DNA from: Priapulus caudatus | Lineage: Eukaryota > Priapulida > Priapulimorpha > Priapulimorphida > Priapulidae | Direction of reading: 5' to 3' | Length of the DNA: 29,542 bases | NCBI RefSeq assembly: GCF_000485595.1 | Contig: NW_014577332.1 | Span: forward strand, 273,145-302,686 | Part shown: positions 7,261 to 18,012 of the stretch, piece by piece | Layout of the letters: the number at the start of each line of letters is the position of its first letter | Numbering within the stretch: position 1 is the first letter of the stretch | Notes under the pieces: model-generated | Databases searched by the model: none | The model's input: the letters and a program-made list of their open reading frames with translations, nothing else | Told to the model about the DNA's origin: nothing | Program-made: the position numbers and the translations under genes

Positions 7261-10200
7261 ACTATATATGAGAAGAAAATGATATATAGAAACTTATGAA
7301 AATTTTAGGCGGTTACGGTGAAGTGTGAACCAACTAGAGAGATTTCTGTGGAAGATTAGAAGAGAAACTAAAAGTAAATATAGCGCATGTCGACAGGATA
7401 CGACGATGAGTTCGACTGGATAAGACTGGATAGACTCGAGCCGAACTAATTGGGGGCGTTGAGGGCCAATGAGTGTTGCCCTTACATGCACGGGCCGCGG
7501 AGAGAGGAGTGGCAATACTTTTAAACGAATAACTTTGAATAAGTACTAATGACAGACAGAACTAAAAAGCGAGACCCAGACGCAATTAAGTACTTCTTAG
7601 ATATTACAGTAGGAGAAAATTCATTTACACGCTAGTTCAACGTTGGTATGGACCCTAAAACGAAGAGGCGCCTAAACCTTTCCACAATAGCAAAATTTCA
7701 GAGAGAATTAACTAGAAGATATTGGAAATGAAAGTGAACAGTGATATGTGGAGATGTGGGGAATCTAGGCTATTGAACCCTGATTCAGGAATGAACCATA
7801 ATTACAGGAACATAAATACACCCAAGAGGCTAGAGATGCACGTTCTGATCACTTAATACCAAAAAGAATTGTAGATTATGGAAGCAATTTCAGGAAGGAC
7901 GAAAAACAGATACACATGGGCCAGGAGGGAAACCAAAGGTAACAAAATGCAGGCTCAGATTATGGTCTATGTACTGAGGGACATTATGGCAGTGATACCA
8001 TTCCCCGGAAATCATCAGACCAAAATACAAGTCAGATCATGCAGGTGTTAGAGATAAGAAATATCCAAGTATCAAATCATACCGGACGAGGCTGTCCGAG
8101 GGAAATTGGGAGAACGTAAATGACTCGTATTGGAAGATACAGACATTATAAGGCAAGGTTAAAGAAAAAGAAAGTTCAGGAATAATTGAAACAGTTTTAT
8201 CGAGAGCGAGCGGAGCGCGCGGGAGGGGGCGATAGACGCCCGGAGTTGTTGAATCCTTCATGCCAAACCTCAAAATCATTGGACTATAGAAAGATCTGCG
8301 AGGGCTTATTTTGGGAAACCGTTAGTTGTGTGGCAAGTAGAGAGGCCCCACTTATAGGCTAGGGACTAAGGGTGGAGGCGTGAACGCGCGCACGAGAGGG
8401 TTAAAAAAGGAGAAAATACGTTAAAAGAAGAAAAGCGAGCCAATGAGAAAGAAATCTCAGAAATAGGAAAAAAGCGTATAAAAACAGAACGCCGCTGAAA
8501 AGCTATAGGTCTGAGCACCGAGCAGGTCGGAAAAGATTAGAAACACTGACAATGAGTTGGAAAAAGTCGAGAGACTAAGAAACAAGCTGAGAGGCATAGA
8601 TTTGTCTGTTAGGATCTACTGAGCACAGTGGTGAGGAGTTGACGAGGGAAGAGCAAGCAAGCAGGCAAGCTTATTTCTTAGTCTTGAGAACCGCAAAATT
8701 GGATTACCAATAAAACAATGCAGGAGATTGAACTTGAGGACGGAAGAAAAGTATACCCACGAATTCAGAGGGTCCACAGAGGGGGTAGACAGTTGTAAGT
8801 TGATGTAGTAAGGGGCCCAAACCTGTATAGAGACAGTATAAGGATAAGTGAGAAGAAATGACGAGATACTGTGGAACGAAAAAGGAAGCGAGCGAACCAG
8901 GAGAGCAACATGCTCACAGCCGCGGGAGCGATGACACAGAGGCGTGGTTAGACGACTAACACGACGGAAAATAGCCTCGGCGTGCACTAAAAAAAAGCAA
9001 AAAAGGTAAGGGATAAGAAGGGGCCCCGATAAAATGGAGTTTGGGGTAGCTCTTCGGGGGGTGCTTCCGAATGGTCTCAAATTCGTGTTGGAATGATCTT
9101 GGTGATACTTCTTACTTCGGTCTCTGAAGTTGGGCGGTATGAAACGGGGGAATGATCCATTACTCAACGTAGAAGGATTATAAAGTACTTGCGTTACGCT
9201 GAAGCCCGGCGCAGGTAGAAGTGACGATGTCAGTTTGAAAAAATTGGAGGCCCCCAATCAGCGTGACTAACACATCATATAAGCTGCTGTCAACATGTAT
9301 TGGCCACGGCAGAGGCTGTGAGGAGCGATGTTATGGACAGGATTGATAAATGGAAGACCAAAAAGGTTTCATCCCAGTCGTTATGGGGAAATACACCGAA
9401 TAATGTCTTCGATCATCCACTGTTGAAACAGAAAGGGTGCAATATGAGCGGGACCCGGGGCGGCGGGGTGATAATGCGAGGTGATGGGAATTTCGAAAGT
9501 AGGGCGCATCTGTCGACGGCCGGGTGTGGCGCCGGCCAGGTGTTATAGATAGCAGTTTCTCAAGATAACTTTAATTTTGTTTAAACTCGACTTAATAAAT
9601 GGAGTAAAATTGTTCCGAGAACTAAGTCCGAATCTTGGTATACATCCAAAATGGTCATATCTCGTCATGCTTTTGATTAGAAAGCAGGCTGGTACGACAA
9701 GGTGATCCCAATCCCCTACATATTCGTTCTATGCGTGAGATAGCTGGGGTAATGTATACGTGAGAAAGACCATTATTATTGTATTAGCTGCGCTCATTTT
9801 TAGTTGGGTTTCTTGAGATCACGAGTTTGGGGAAGACACGCCTTTGAGGTGGGGGGCGGGGGCGTATGGATTCGGGGGGAGTGGGTCACTGGGAGCCCGC
9901 AGGTGGCTTGTTATTTATTGCGTTTGTCAATTCAGGTATAAGCTCTTATTAAACATATGTTCAAAGAAGAAACTAACTCCTTAGGTAAAATACACGGTGT
10001 TTGAAAATCCCTTATCCGTGCCAAAAATAGACCATTTTCTAACATCGACTGCTAAACCCCTCGTAACAATTGATGCATGGAGTTAAAGACAGATGTCAGT
10101 AAATTCGATATGGAGATAATAAAAATGACAAAAATAAAAAAGGAGAAAATCAGAAAGATACAATACAGGGTAATGTTAGTTTGTCTTATAGGAGTGGCTA

Positions 10201-11040
10201 TTGGAGATCCCTTGTTTATGCCTGGGAGCGGCCCTTTTTTGGGTTTGTGGGTGTGATTGCTCGACCTAGAGCTGTTGAGCTCACATTGGGCACACATCAA
10301 CTGAGAGATTCATTAAGCAGGACGAGTAAAGGGATTAGAACACAATTGACGACATACTCACACATAGATGACGACTTTCATTTACCAAAAGAAGGAACTA
10401 AAAAAATGAAATTGTAATACAATGTCCATTAACTGACTATACGAGAGACGGAAGAGGATAAATAAATATAACAGCTGAAGGGTGCCTATTTAAACATAAA
10501 GAGATCAAATTAGGAGGACACCTCCCCTTGATTGTACGGAAGGAGATTAACATTTCAACAAACATTAGAAGAGAGGACAATATATGGTAGGTGTCAAAAA
10601 GCGCAAGATAGAATGGCATTCCTGGAAATGATCCATTCAGATTTTGGTCCAACAGGCCCTATAGGTTACGCGCTTAGAGGTGACTCTGGAAGTACAAATC
10701 TTTAAGTATTTCATACCAGATATGATATAAGAGATTATTGCACGACAATAGATACTTACATGTAATGAAAATTTGGAACAGTGATTTATGATCTTGTTGT
10801 AGGCAGGGAGTGCGAGGACTGATTACGCACTTATTTGTTGAAATGTTGAAAAAGTTGTAAATGTATGGTCTGGCACCCACGATGGTGGTGCAGCTGACTC
10901 AAACCTATATATTTGAAGCTGTAAAGTTTATGACGTGATCTAGCAAACTGTAAGATCCTAGAGGTAAATAATCCCAACCAAGGCTGCAGCAGGGCACAGA
11001 CGAAGTTAAGACACGGGAGGAGGAGACGAGGTAGCAATAT
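7260..11040. other. Purine-skewed region without recognisable genes
   Basis: The plus strand is visibly rich in A and G and poor in C over long stretches (for example AAGGAGAAAATACGTTAAAA near 8406). This removes stops from some minus-strand frames; the 213-codon minus frame at 8616-9257 is rich in S, L, P and F and looks like a by-product. I see no tandem period by eye, no transposase or reverse-transcriptase motif and no splice-consistent exon chain. It may be decayed repeat or low-accuracy sequence. Confidence 0.4.
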
Positions 11041-11139
11041 TATTAATGAGCGAGAATTCTGGAGAATGGTCAGCTGTTGATAATTCTCTGTAAGAAGAGA
11101 GTCCCTACCTGTACTACTGTGAACCTATATTGCACACGG

Positions 11140-11640
11140 AGATATCCTTCTGTATTGAATATATCAGAATAATCGAAAATGAGTATATATGGTAATAGTA
11201 ATACGATGTAATGAGAACCAGAATCTTCTCTTGTATGTAAGTAATGGTAATAAAGTAAAATATGGGATTAAAATAGAATAAATGAAGATTATGAAATAAA
11301 ATACAAAGTAATTATAATATATATATATCGTAATTTTATATAGAATACGGAATAAAGAAATTACTAGATCAAAGTAAATAAGTTAAATTAATTGAATATA
11401 ATAGAAATAGCTGAATATAATAAGTATATTAGTAGAAATAAAATAAATTAAAGATAAAAGAGTGGATATAGAAAGGATAAATATGTTTATCGGAAAATAT
11501 AGAAATTTACTTATGGAAGATAATTAAGAATAATAGTATAATTGAGAGTATTAAAAATAAGAGTAATATGAGAAATATTTTAATATAAAATGTATATATA
11601 TAGAAAGAGATAAATCGAATATTAAGATACACTATAAACA
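11140..11640. repeat. AT-rich low-complexity block 1
   Basis: By eye A/T dominate, with scattered G and almost no C on the plus strand (for example ATAAAGTAAAATATGGGATT). No ORF, RNA or tandem unit is recognised. Confidence 0.6.
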
Positions 11641-12500
11641 TATAAGGTCATATAACACCTGGGAGCGGATGAAATATTAACTTGCTAAAAGAAGGGATGG
11701 ATAATGATACCGTAAACCACCCTACTCCCGGGGCGCGACGGCAAGTAGGACACCGATTGCAGTTATCCTACTCGCCGACAGAGACTCCGAAGACTAGTAT
11801 AGTAGTATTCATTTATAAATAAATAATGGATATCAGCGGCGCTCCACCTATTATACGAGCTGCCCACAGTCGTCCACGTGAGCGGGCCCGTCAGCTATAA
11901 CGCACCTACACTCCGTATGACCGAGAGGTCGCCCACGACATCAACAGTCTGAAGAAAGAGCACGTCACGTATCAACGTAACAGTAATGACTGACAACACC
12001 TTGAAATACTACTTTATACATTAAAATGAAAGGCATATAAAAAATATAAAAAAGAGCTATGAACGACCAACGTACATTGACCAAGTAATTACTTAATTGT
12101 TCATAACGAGGCGCAGAGCTGTGACACAGCGACGGAGACGATAGAACAAAACCCAATAATATATCAATCAACACGTACTAATACACGCAGATCGGCGATA
12201 TACATACAGGAAATTCACAATCCTGCACGTAAAGCGCCCCGCGTCATTGCCTCATCCGCTCCGAACCACCACCGAAAGTGCAACTCGGCGCCCGGATTGC
12301 ATAGCCTCACTACACTGCAGCGTACAGATCGATATGCGCCTACTGCACGGGTACCTTCAGAATGGCGGCAGAGGTAGCGCCCCGCCCTGAACCCCACGCC
12401 GCAGGCGAGACGCAGCCGCCAGATTACAAAGTACCGGCAGGGATGAAGGGCCGTCTTAATAGATAGCCCCACGCAAGAAATGTAGTGAGCTGGAATCATA
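11640..12500. other. Normal-composition island between two AT blocks
   Basis: The composition changes sharply to CpG-containing, roughly balanced DNA and back again. The minus-strand frame at 12215-12499 (94 codons) shows no family signature. No gene is called. Confidence 0.3.
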
Positions 12501-12509
12501 GGGTGAAGG

Positions 12510-13615
12510 CTTTTAGGTTTTTATGAATATATAAGAAATAATAAAAAATTTAATTAAATATAAAAAACAAAGTAATATATATAATATAAAAGTTAAAAAT
12601 AATAATATTAAATAATATTAATATAAAAAATATAATACCGTATAATTATAAATAATATATTATAAAATTCATATATTATATATATTTTGAAATATATAAT
12701 ACATGATATTAAAATATAATTATAATGAAAGACTATATCACAAATATAATAAATAAAGTAATAATATATAAAAATTAAAAAAATAATAAATACTAAAAAA
12801 ATATTAATAATTAAATATTATATAAGAATTAATAATTATATAATAAAATATAAATGTAAATATAGTAATAATATAAAGATTGAATTAATTCTATAAATTT
12901 ATGTTAAAAGTAATAATATTAATAAGTAAGATAATAGATATAGATGAATATATAATTAAATCTATAAAAGAAATAATAAGATCTAATAAGAAATTATTAT
13001 ATAGGATATATAATAAATGACTAATTATTAATAAAATATTAAATTATATATAAAGTATATATACAATAAAGAAATAATATTAATAGAATATAATATAATT
13101 ATAGTTAAATTAGTAAATAAAATAAGCTATTATAATAATTAATGTAATAATTAAAATCAGGCTAGTATATAATTTAATAAAAACTATAAGTTTAAAAAGT
13201 AATATAATAGAAAATATAAATTAATAATAAAAAATTAAGTTATAATATTAATATAAAAAAATATAAAAAAAAAATATATAATAATTAATATTATATAAAT
13301 ATTCTTATAATATTATCTTAAGAATAACTAAAATCACAGATAAACAAGTAAATAAAAATAATATATATGGTAATATGAAACCGATGATATTTGTATAAAA
13401 AAAAATATAAAATTAAAAATAAAAAAAAAAAAAATATCAATAGTAAAAATTAATGAATAATATTATATTATATTAATAATAAAAATAAATAGTGTATTAA
13501 AGTAATACAACAATTAAACTTATTAAAAAATATAAAAACTTTAAAATGTAAAAGAGTGTTATTAATATAAATTTCTATGGTTCTGGAAATAAAGCATTAT
13601 AAAAAAAAAAAAAAA
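12510..13615. repeat. Extreme AT-rich block 2
   Basis: More than 1 kb of almost only A and T, with occasional G and very few C, built from TAATAATATTAA-like words with no fixed period visible. It ends in a poly-A run at about 13600-13615. It could be AT satellite, a decayed microsatellite or a low-accuracy consensus. Confidence 0.65.
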
Positions 13616-13619
13616 AGAA

Positions 13620-14336
13620 CGTGATACTGTACCCATTGCATATTAGCTATGTACGGTAATCGGTACACATCATACTGTACCTAGCAACAAGTTACTTTCT
13701 CGCTTCTCTCTACGTGAAACAGTCGTAGAGCCTGGTCGGCTGAGCCCGAGTATGAACTATGTCCATGCCTATGTAGGCCCTACTAGTACTATCAAAGACA
13801 TCTATTTTTGATGCTATCATTTCAATTCATCATTTTCAATTATAGAAAGCAGCTAATTCCAATATCTTACCCAACCATATACTCCGGTTGACAGTTTAAC
13901 ACTGCGCATGCGCTAAGCCTAAGGTCAAAGTTCGGGAGGAGTTTCCGTCCCAGAATTGTGAGTAAAATGCGCGAACAATGGCGTAACGTGTAGTGTGAAA
14001 GACTGCTCAAACGGATCGTATTGGCTTAAGGAAAGACTTTTAGAGCATGCATTGACCATAATTTAAATGTATCAAGTGTCATGTCACTCAGGTCATCCAT
14101 TATCGGTGCTCTATTCCCTGCTACATGCACTGTTCTTCGACAAAAAGGTGAGCGACCTGCGTATGCAAGGCAGATAACGCATCGAGATAAACAACATGGC
14201 AGAGTTTACTCGCACATCCGGGCTCTCGCGGAGATGCGAAACTACTGGCGCAGAACATAGGCGCAGAACTGTCAATCAGTGTATTACTATTATTAGCTAT
14301 ACCTCAGTCTATAGCACCACTATGCCTATTGCTCAT
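13620..14336. other. Intergenic DNA, no feature supported
   Basis: Balanced composition. The plus ORF at 14196-14432 runs into the inverted-repeat element and ends in VRVRVSVRVRE, which is translated telomere-like repeat, so it is not a gene. Confidence 0.35.
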
Positions 14337-14554
14337 AGGGTCTATGTCCCCCAGGGTACTGCCGGAACGTACCCTGGTAACTATCTAGCTGATATGGTTA
14401 GGGTTAGGGTTAGTGTTAGGGTTAGGGAGTAGGCGTAGGCGACTCCCTAGACTCGTTAATGGAGTAGGCGAGGTAGGGTCCGGCATATTAGATAGTACTA
14501 GTAGTATTTAGTACCAGGGTACGTTCCGGCAGTACCCTGGGGGACATAGACCCT
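14337..14554. mobile_element. Inverted-repeat element with internal TTAGGG repeats (copy 1)
   Basis: A 43-bp perfect inverted repeat (14337-14379 and 14512-14554) starts AGGGTCTATGTCCCCC. Each arm contains its own hairpin (CCAGGGTA / TACCCTGG). The spacer holds several telomere-type units (GGTTAGGGTTAGGGTTAG, one as TTAGTG), then partial repeats of GAGTAGGCG and GACTCCCT. No transposase is present and no clear target-site duplication is seen. A decayed, oppositely oriented copy lies at about 25320-25560, so the TTAGGG repeats belong to the element and do not mark a telomere. Confidence 0.65.
14399..14429 (+). repeat. Interstitial telomere-like (TTAGGG)n tract
   Basis: About five TTAGGG-type units, one variant (TTAGTG), sit inside the inverted-repeat element. 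A chromosome end is not indicated. Confidence 0.75.
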
Positions 14555-14728
14555 CGCAGCATTACTATTACTATTAGTATTAGTGCCTGGCATCCCAGAG
14601 TAGGGCCTAACAGAGTAGGAACACTTTCGATGTATTCAGTACACACACAGTGACACACTCACAGTACGACCGTTTGCGTTTAGTACGTAGGTTATCATGC
14701 ACGTATGCCGTGATATGTAGCGATAGTA

Positions 14729-14738
14729 GTCACGTGAC
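14729..14738. promoter_or_regulatory. GTCACGTGAC palindrome upstream of UBXN7
   Basis: A perfect 10-bp palindrome matches the E-box class bound by USF, MITF and TFE factors (TCACGTGA). It is about 470 bp upstream of the UBXN7 ATG. Its function is inferred from the motif alone. Confidence 0.3.
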
Positions 14739-15114
14739 CTAAAAGTGACGAATTTGAGGAAAACAGCACAAGTTGAACTTTCAGTTTAGGGCATTTTGGA
14801 GCATTGTAAATGTCATTACAGCTACAGGTACTCATTGTCAAATGATTAATGTCAATGAAAAATGATTAATGTAAATTGTAAATGAATTGGGTACCGTAAT
14901 ATGAGTTCTGTCTTACAGACAATTAAGTTAAAAGGTTGACTGTGTAGAACGTGCAATGTTAATTACACGTAATGATTTCCTTAATTACGTGTAATAAAGA
15001 ATCCTATAATAATTAAAATACATAGAATAGATTTGCGTTAGTTTACCTTTGTTTACTATCTGTCTCCATGCAAAAGTCTAGACAGGCACCTGTCGTGTTT
15101 GAAATCGCCGCTTT

Positions 15115-15140
15115 TCGACGGTAGATGGCGCGGAAGTTTA
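15115..15140 (+). promoter_or_regulatory. Likely TATA-less UBXN7 promoter with YY1/ETS-like sites
   Basis: About 80 bp upstream of the UBXN7 ATG, TAGATGGCGCGGAAGTTT combines an AGATGGCG (YY1-type) word and a CGGAAGT (ETS-type) word. This pairing is common in housekeeping promoters. No TATA box is evident. The transcription start is not known. Confidence 0.35.
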
Positions 15141-15208
15141 AAAACAAAACAGCAACTGTTGAAATGGCAAAAATTTTGCTCAGAATCTTGTAGCATCACA
15201 CGAATAAT

Positions 15209-16726
15209 ATGGCTACTAGTAGTAACCAACTGACTACGAAGGAACAAATCGCCCAGCTATGCACAATAACTGGCGCAGATGAGAAAACTGCAGAAAACTT
15301 GCTCGATGCTTGCGCCGGAAATTTGGAAATGGCAATCAACATGGCTGTGGACGGCCCGGCAACGATAAACAATGACCTGGACATCAACAATCAGCAACCG
15401 CATTCAGTGGAGCGTTCCAGAAGAAGAAGTAAAGGTGAGCCGTCGGCTGTGGCTTCGGCAGCCACTTCGACTTCAATGGACGCGAACGTCGGTGGCGACG
15501 ATGTCCGTGCGCCCATTCCAAAAAAGAGGGAGGTTCTCGTAGAGGAAGGCTACCACCAGACATACGGATTTCGCGGCGGCCGCCGTCCGGCCCGCTCCGT
15601 CTTCGACGGCTTCCGCGACTTCCAGCGCGAGACGAAAGTGCAGGAGGCGATGCTGACCAAGAGCACCGACGCGCGAAAGCTCAAGACTCTCGAGGATCTG
15701 TTTCGCCCGCCGGTTGACCTCATGCACAAGGGCAGCTTCGAGTCGGCGCGTGAGGCGGGGCAGGTCAGCGGCAAGTGGCTGATGGTGAACATACAGAACG
15801 TGCGCGAGTTTCCCTGCCAGGTACTGAACAGGGACGTGTGGAGCTCGGATGCAGTGCGACTCATCATCAAGGAGCACTTCGTCTTCTGGCAGGTGTACCA
15901 CGACAGCAGCGAGGGCGAGCGCTTCCTGCAGTTCTACAAGGTCACCGAGTATCCGTACGTCGCCATCCTCGACCCGCGCACGGGCGAGAATCTCTCCATC
16001 TGGCACAGAGTCGACGCTCCCACCTTCTGCGAGAGCGTGACGGATTTCATCTCGCAGCATCCGACGATTCAGGCGAGCCCGCCGAACGCGGAACCACCGA
16101 GAAAGAAGATATGCTCCGAATCGATACTCGACGCAAGCGAGGACAGCCAGCTAGAAGCGGCCATCGTCGCATCGCTAGTTAACAATAGCGAAACGACGCA
16201 AGAGGGTGACGAGACGGACAGCAGTGGCTCGGAAATCGAAACTTTTTCCGATTCCGGCAGCGAGGCGGCGTCTCCCGTTAAGAAGAACCAGGGAAAGTCG
16301 CAAAAGGCCAGCATCACCGCTCAGCAAGAGCAGAAGACAATCTCCCCAGTTCGTCAAGTTCCCTGTAAAAAGAAACTTCACATGCCACAGCTGCAACCTC
16401 AGGCTAGCGATCAGTCGAAGAAAGATCCTGCTGCGGTGAACGGAAAAGCCGAGTGCGAATGGAAGAAGCATCTTGGCCCCGAAACAGATCCGAATACGAA
16501 CCTCATGATTCGTTTCCCAGATGGAAAGAGAGAGCAGCTGAACGTACCCAGCTCGTCCAAACTTATGGCATTAGTGCACTTCACGATAGCCAAGGGTTTC
16601 CCGAATGAACGATATGAGTTGGTTACAAACTTCCCACGAAGAAAATTGTCCTACATGGATTTTAACGTGACTCTGAAAGACATCGGACTATTTCCACAGG
16701 AGACTGTCTTTGTACAAGAGCGATGA
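15209..16726 (+). CDS. UBXN7: UBX domain-containing protein 7, uninterrupted ORF
   Basis: The 505-codon ORF has the full UBXN7 domain order. A UBA domain covers about residues 10-50 (AQLCTITGADEKTAENLL). A linker carries VRAPIPKKREVLVEE. A UAS thioredoxin-like domain covers about 125-295 (SVFDGFRDFQ, LFRPPVDLMHKGSFE, WLMVNIQNVREF, LNRDVWSSDAV, FVFWQVYHDS, YVAILDPRTGE). A UIM follows at about 315-330 (DSQLEAAIVASL), then an acidic/serine linker and a C-terminal UBX domain (IRFPDGKREQL, ELVTNFPRRKL, PQETVFVQER) with the p97-contacting FPR loop. In other animals this protein links p97/VCP to ubiquitylated substrates and cullin-RING ligases. Length is close to the human protein (about 490). The ATG has A at -3 and G at +4. 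The coding region lacks introns, unlike the vertebrate gene and the neighbouring RIOK1. The middle is GC-richer than the flanks. Confidence 0.95.
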   Translation: MATSSNQLTTKEQIAQLCTITGADEKTAENLLDACAGNLEMAINMAVDGPATINNDLDINNQQPHSVERSRRRSKGEPSAVASAATSTSMDANVGGDDVRAPIPKKREVLVEEGYHQTYGFRGGRRPARSVFDGFRDFQRETKVQEAMLTKSTDARKLKTLEDLFRPPVDLMHKGSFESAREAGQVSGKWLMVNIQNVREFPCQVLNRDVWSSDAVRLIIKEHFVFWQVYHDSSEGERFLQFYKVTEYPYVAILDPRTGENLSIWHRVDAPTFCESVTDFISQHPTIQASPPNAEPPRKKICSESILDASEDSQLEAAIVASLVNNSETTQEGDETDSSGSEIETFSDSGSEAASPVKKNQGKSQKASITAQQEQKTISPVRQVPCKKKLHMPQLQPQASDQSKKDPAAVNGKAECEWKKHLGPETDPNTNLMIRFPDGKREQLNVPSSSKLMALVHFTIAKGFPNERYELVTNFPRRKLSYMDFNVTLKDIGLFPQETVFVQER

Positions 16727-16943
16727 GTTACTATTTGAAAATGTATATTTAAGTTAGCATAGGTTTAAATGTGCTAAGTCTGTCAAAAAAACAAACAAAA
16801 AACGTGGTTTACGTGTTCTTTTGCATGACAACAAACTGTATAGAGATTTCTAAGTAATATATAGGTAGATGGTGAATATGTCCTGATCAGGTGTAATGAT
16901 TTGGGAGTACAGGTTTCATATCTTACTGGTGGTAGGTGTATTT

Positions 16944-17004
16944 TATCAGGAGTAAGATAATAACTTGTAAACCAGAATTTAGTAAGAGTACACCTACTCC
17001 TGAT
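16944..17004. mobile_element. Small MITE sharing the TATCAGGAGT terminus
   Basis: ATCAGGAGTA at 16944-16953 is inverted as TACTCCTGAT at 16995-17004. The next bases on the left (AGATAATAAC) resemble the inner arm of the hairpin at 3523. It is a short, less regular member of the same family and lies in the UBXN7 3' region. Confidence 0.5.
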
Positions 17005-17099
17005 TGTATGATACTAAAAACTTGTATCAAGTGGAATGTTGTAATTAGGGTATGTTTCACGTTTCGTAATCATTGTTGAGTCTAGCTACCATAGCAGAA

Positions 17100-17105
17100 A
17101 ATAAA
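17100..17105 (+). terminator. Candidate UBXN7 polyadenylation signal
   Basis: AATAAA lies about 375 bp after the UBXN7 stop. A second AATAAA is at 17159-17164. Either could define the 3' end. Confidence 0.35.
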
Positions 17106-17396
17106 TGTACGACTATACCTATATGTACATGCCTTTTGTGTAAAAAACATTTTTAGTAAATAAATAACTTTTGTACTATATGAGGCGTGTTTGTAATTTG
17201 CCAACAAAACAAGTACACCACACACGAATAGAGATTTAGGTCAATCCATATGCCATATTTGTATTAAAAGTATAATTTAACAATATAATTGCCACAACTG
17301 CTACCATTGACCAAGCACTCACACATGCCATATTTGCCTTAGGTTAAACACCTTTCTGAACTAATTTCCACAGAACACACAAAATGTACAGTTGAA

Positions 17397-17693
17397 CTAG
17401 AGCACTCGGAGAGCACAGACCTCCGCCAAGGCAGCTGAATTCTCTCAATGTGAAATTTTTTATTAATTAATTAAGTGGAAAAATTAATTAATTAATTAAA
17501 TAATTAATTGGATCCGGATTAGTGCGAGCGTGCAGGTGGGGGAGGACTGTGGTTGCGTGTTTGTAAGTCTACAGCCAGCGCACCTAGCGGAAGTGAACTG
17601 AAACGTGCATGTTCACAAACCCACAAACACACAAACCAACACTCAAAGACACGCCGGTGAAAACATAACCTCCGCCAAGCCCCTGGCGGAGGT
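17397..17693 (+). mobile_element. Second hairpin-ended repeat family (ACCTCCGCCA)
   Basis: Near the left end is GACCTCCGCCAAGG (17418-17431). The right end is a perfect hairpin at 17668-17693 (ACCTCCGCCA, loop AGCCCC, TGGCGGAGGT). The same motif is thus single on the left and hairpinned on the right, the same design as the element at 2952-3460 but with unrelated sequence. The interior has an AT/TTAA microsatellite (17459-17510) and an ACACAAAC-rich stretch. No ORF of interest. It lies between the two convergent genes. Confidence 0.6.
17459..17510. repeat. (TTAA)n-type simple repeat
   Basis: TTAATTAATTAA words occur in two blocks separated by AGTGGAAAAA, inside the second hairpin-ended repeat. 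Confidence 0.7.
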
Positions 17694-17901
17694 AAAAAGG
17701 AAGCTTGAATGTTATGTGTATATACCTATTCAATTTCGTTCAACTAACAAACTGAGGTGGCATTGCAGTTTCCACGTCTACTTAAAATAACTACAACTTA
17801 GTCTTCAGAAGAATTGCTTATAACTGTGCCCATCCTTGGATTCATAATTTGCTTATATACAGTTCCTGGATAGATAATAAATTACATAGAAATGTAAGTA
17901 T

Positions 17902-18012
17902 TTATTTCTTTTTCCCCTGTTTAGCCTGTTTTTCTCTGCGTTTCTTCAAATGTTTTGGAGTCTTGTGCTTCCTTTTCTCTTTCTGCTCTTCTTTGATGGC
18001 TTTCTTTCTCTC
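17902..18012 (-). CDS. RIOK1: RIOK1 terminal exon, lysine-rich tail and stop
   Basis: Encodes [20 protein letters not shown], then [16 protein letters not shown] and TAA at 17902-17904. It matches the basic C-terminus of human RIOK1. The acceptor is GTTAACAG. AATAAA overlaps the stop (17901-17906 on the minus strand), so a very short 3' UTR is possible. Confidence 0.95.
   Translation of the reverse strand, partial: ERKKAIKEEQKEKRKHKTPKHLKKRREKQAKQGKKK

Noticed and set aside
8616-9257. 213-codon minus-strand ORF
   Set aside because: It lies in purine-skewed DNA, which depletes stops on the complementary strand. The peptide is S/L/P/F-rich with no motif, splice context or homologue that I recognise.
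14399-14429. A possible telomere or chromosome end
   Set aside because: Only about five units, enclosed by an inverted repeat with a second dispersed copy, and ordinary genes on both sides.
14196-14432. 78-codon plus ORF ending in VRVRVSVRVRE
   Set aside because: Its tail is translated TTAGGG repeat and it crosses into an inverted-repeat element.
15473-16060. 195-codon minus-strand ORF and other frames inside UBXN7
   Set aside because: These are shadows of the GC-rich UBXN7 coding sequence on the opposite strand or in shifted frames.
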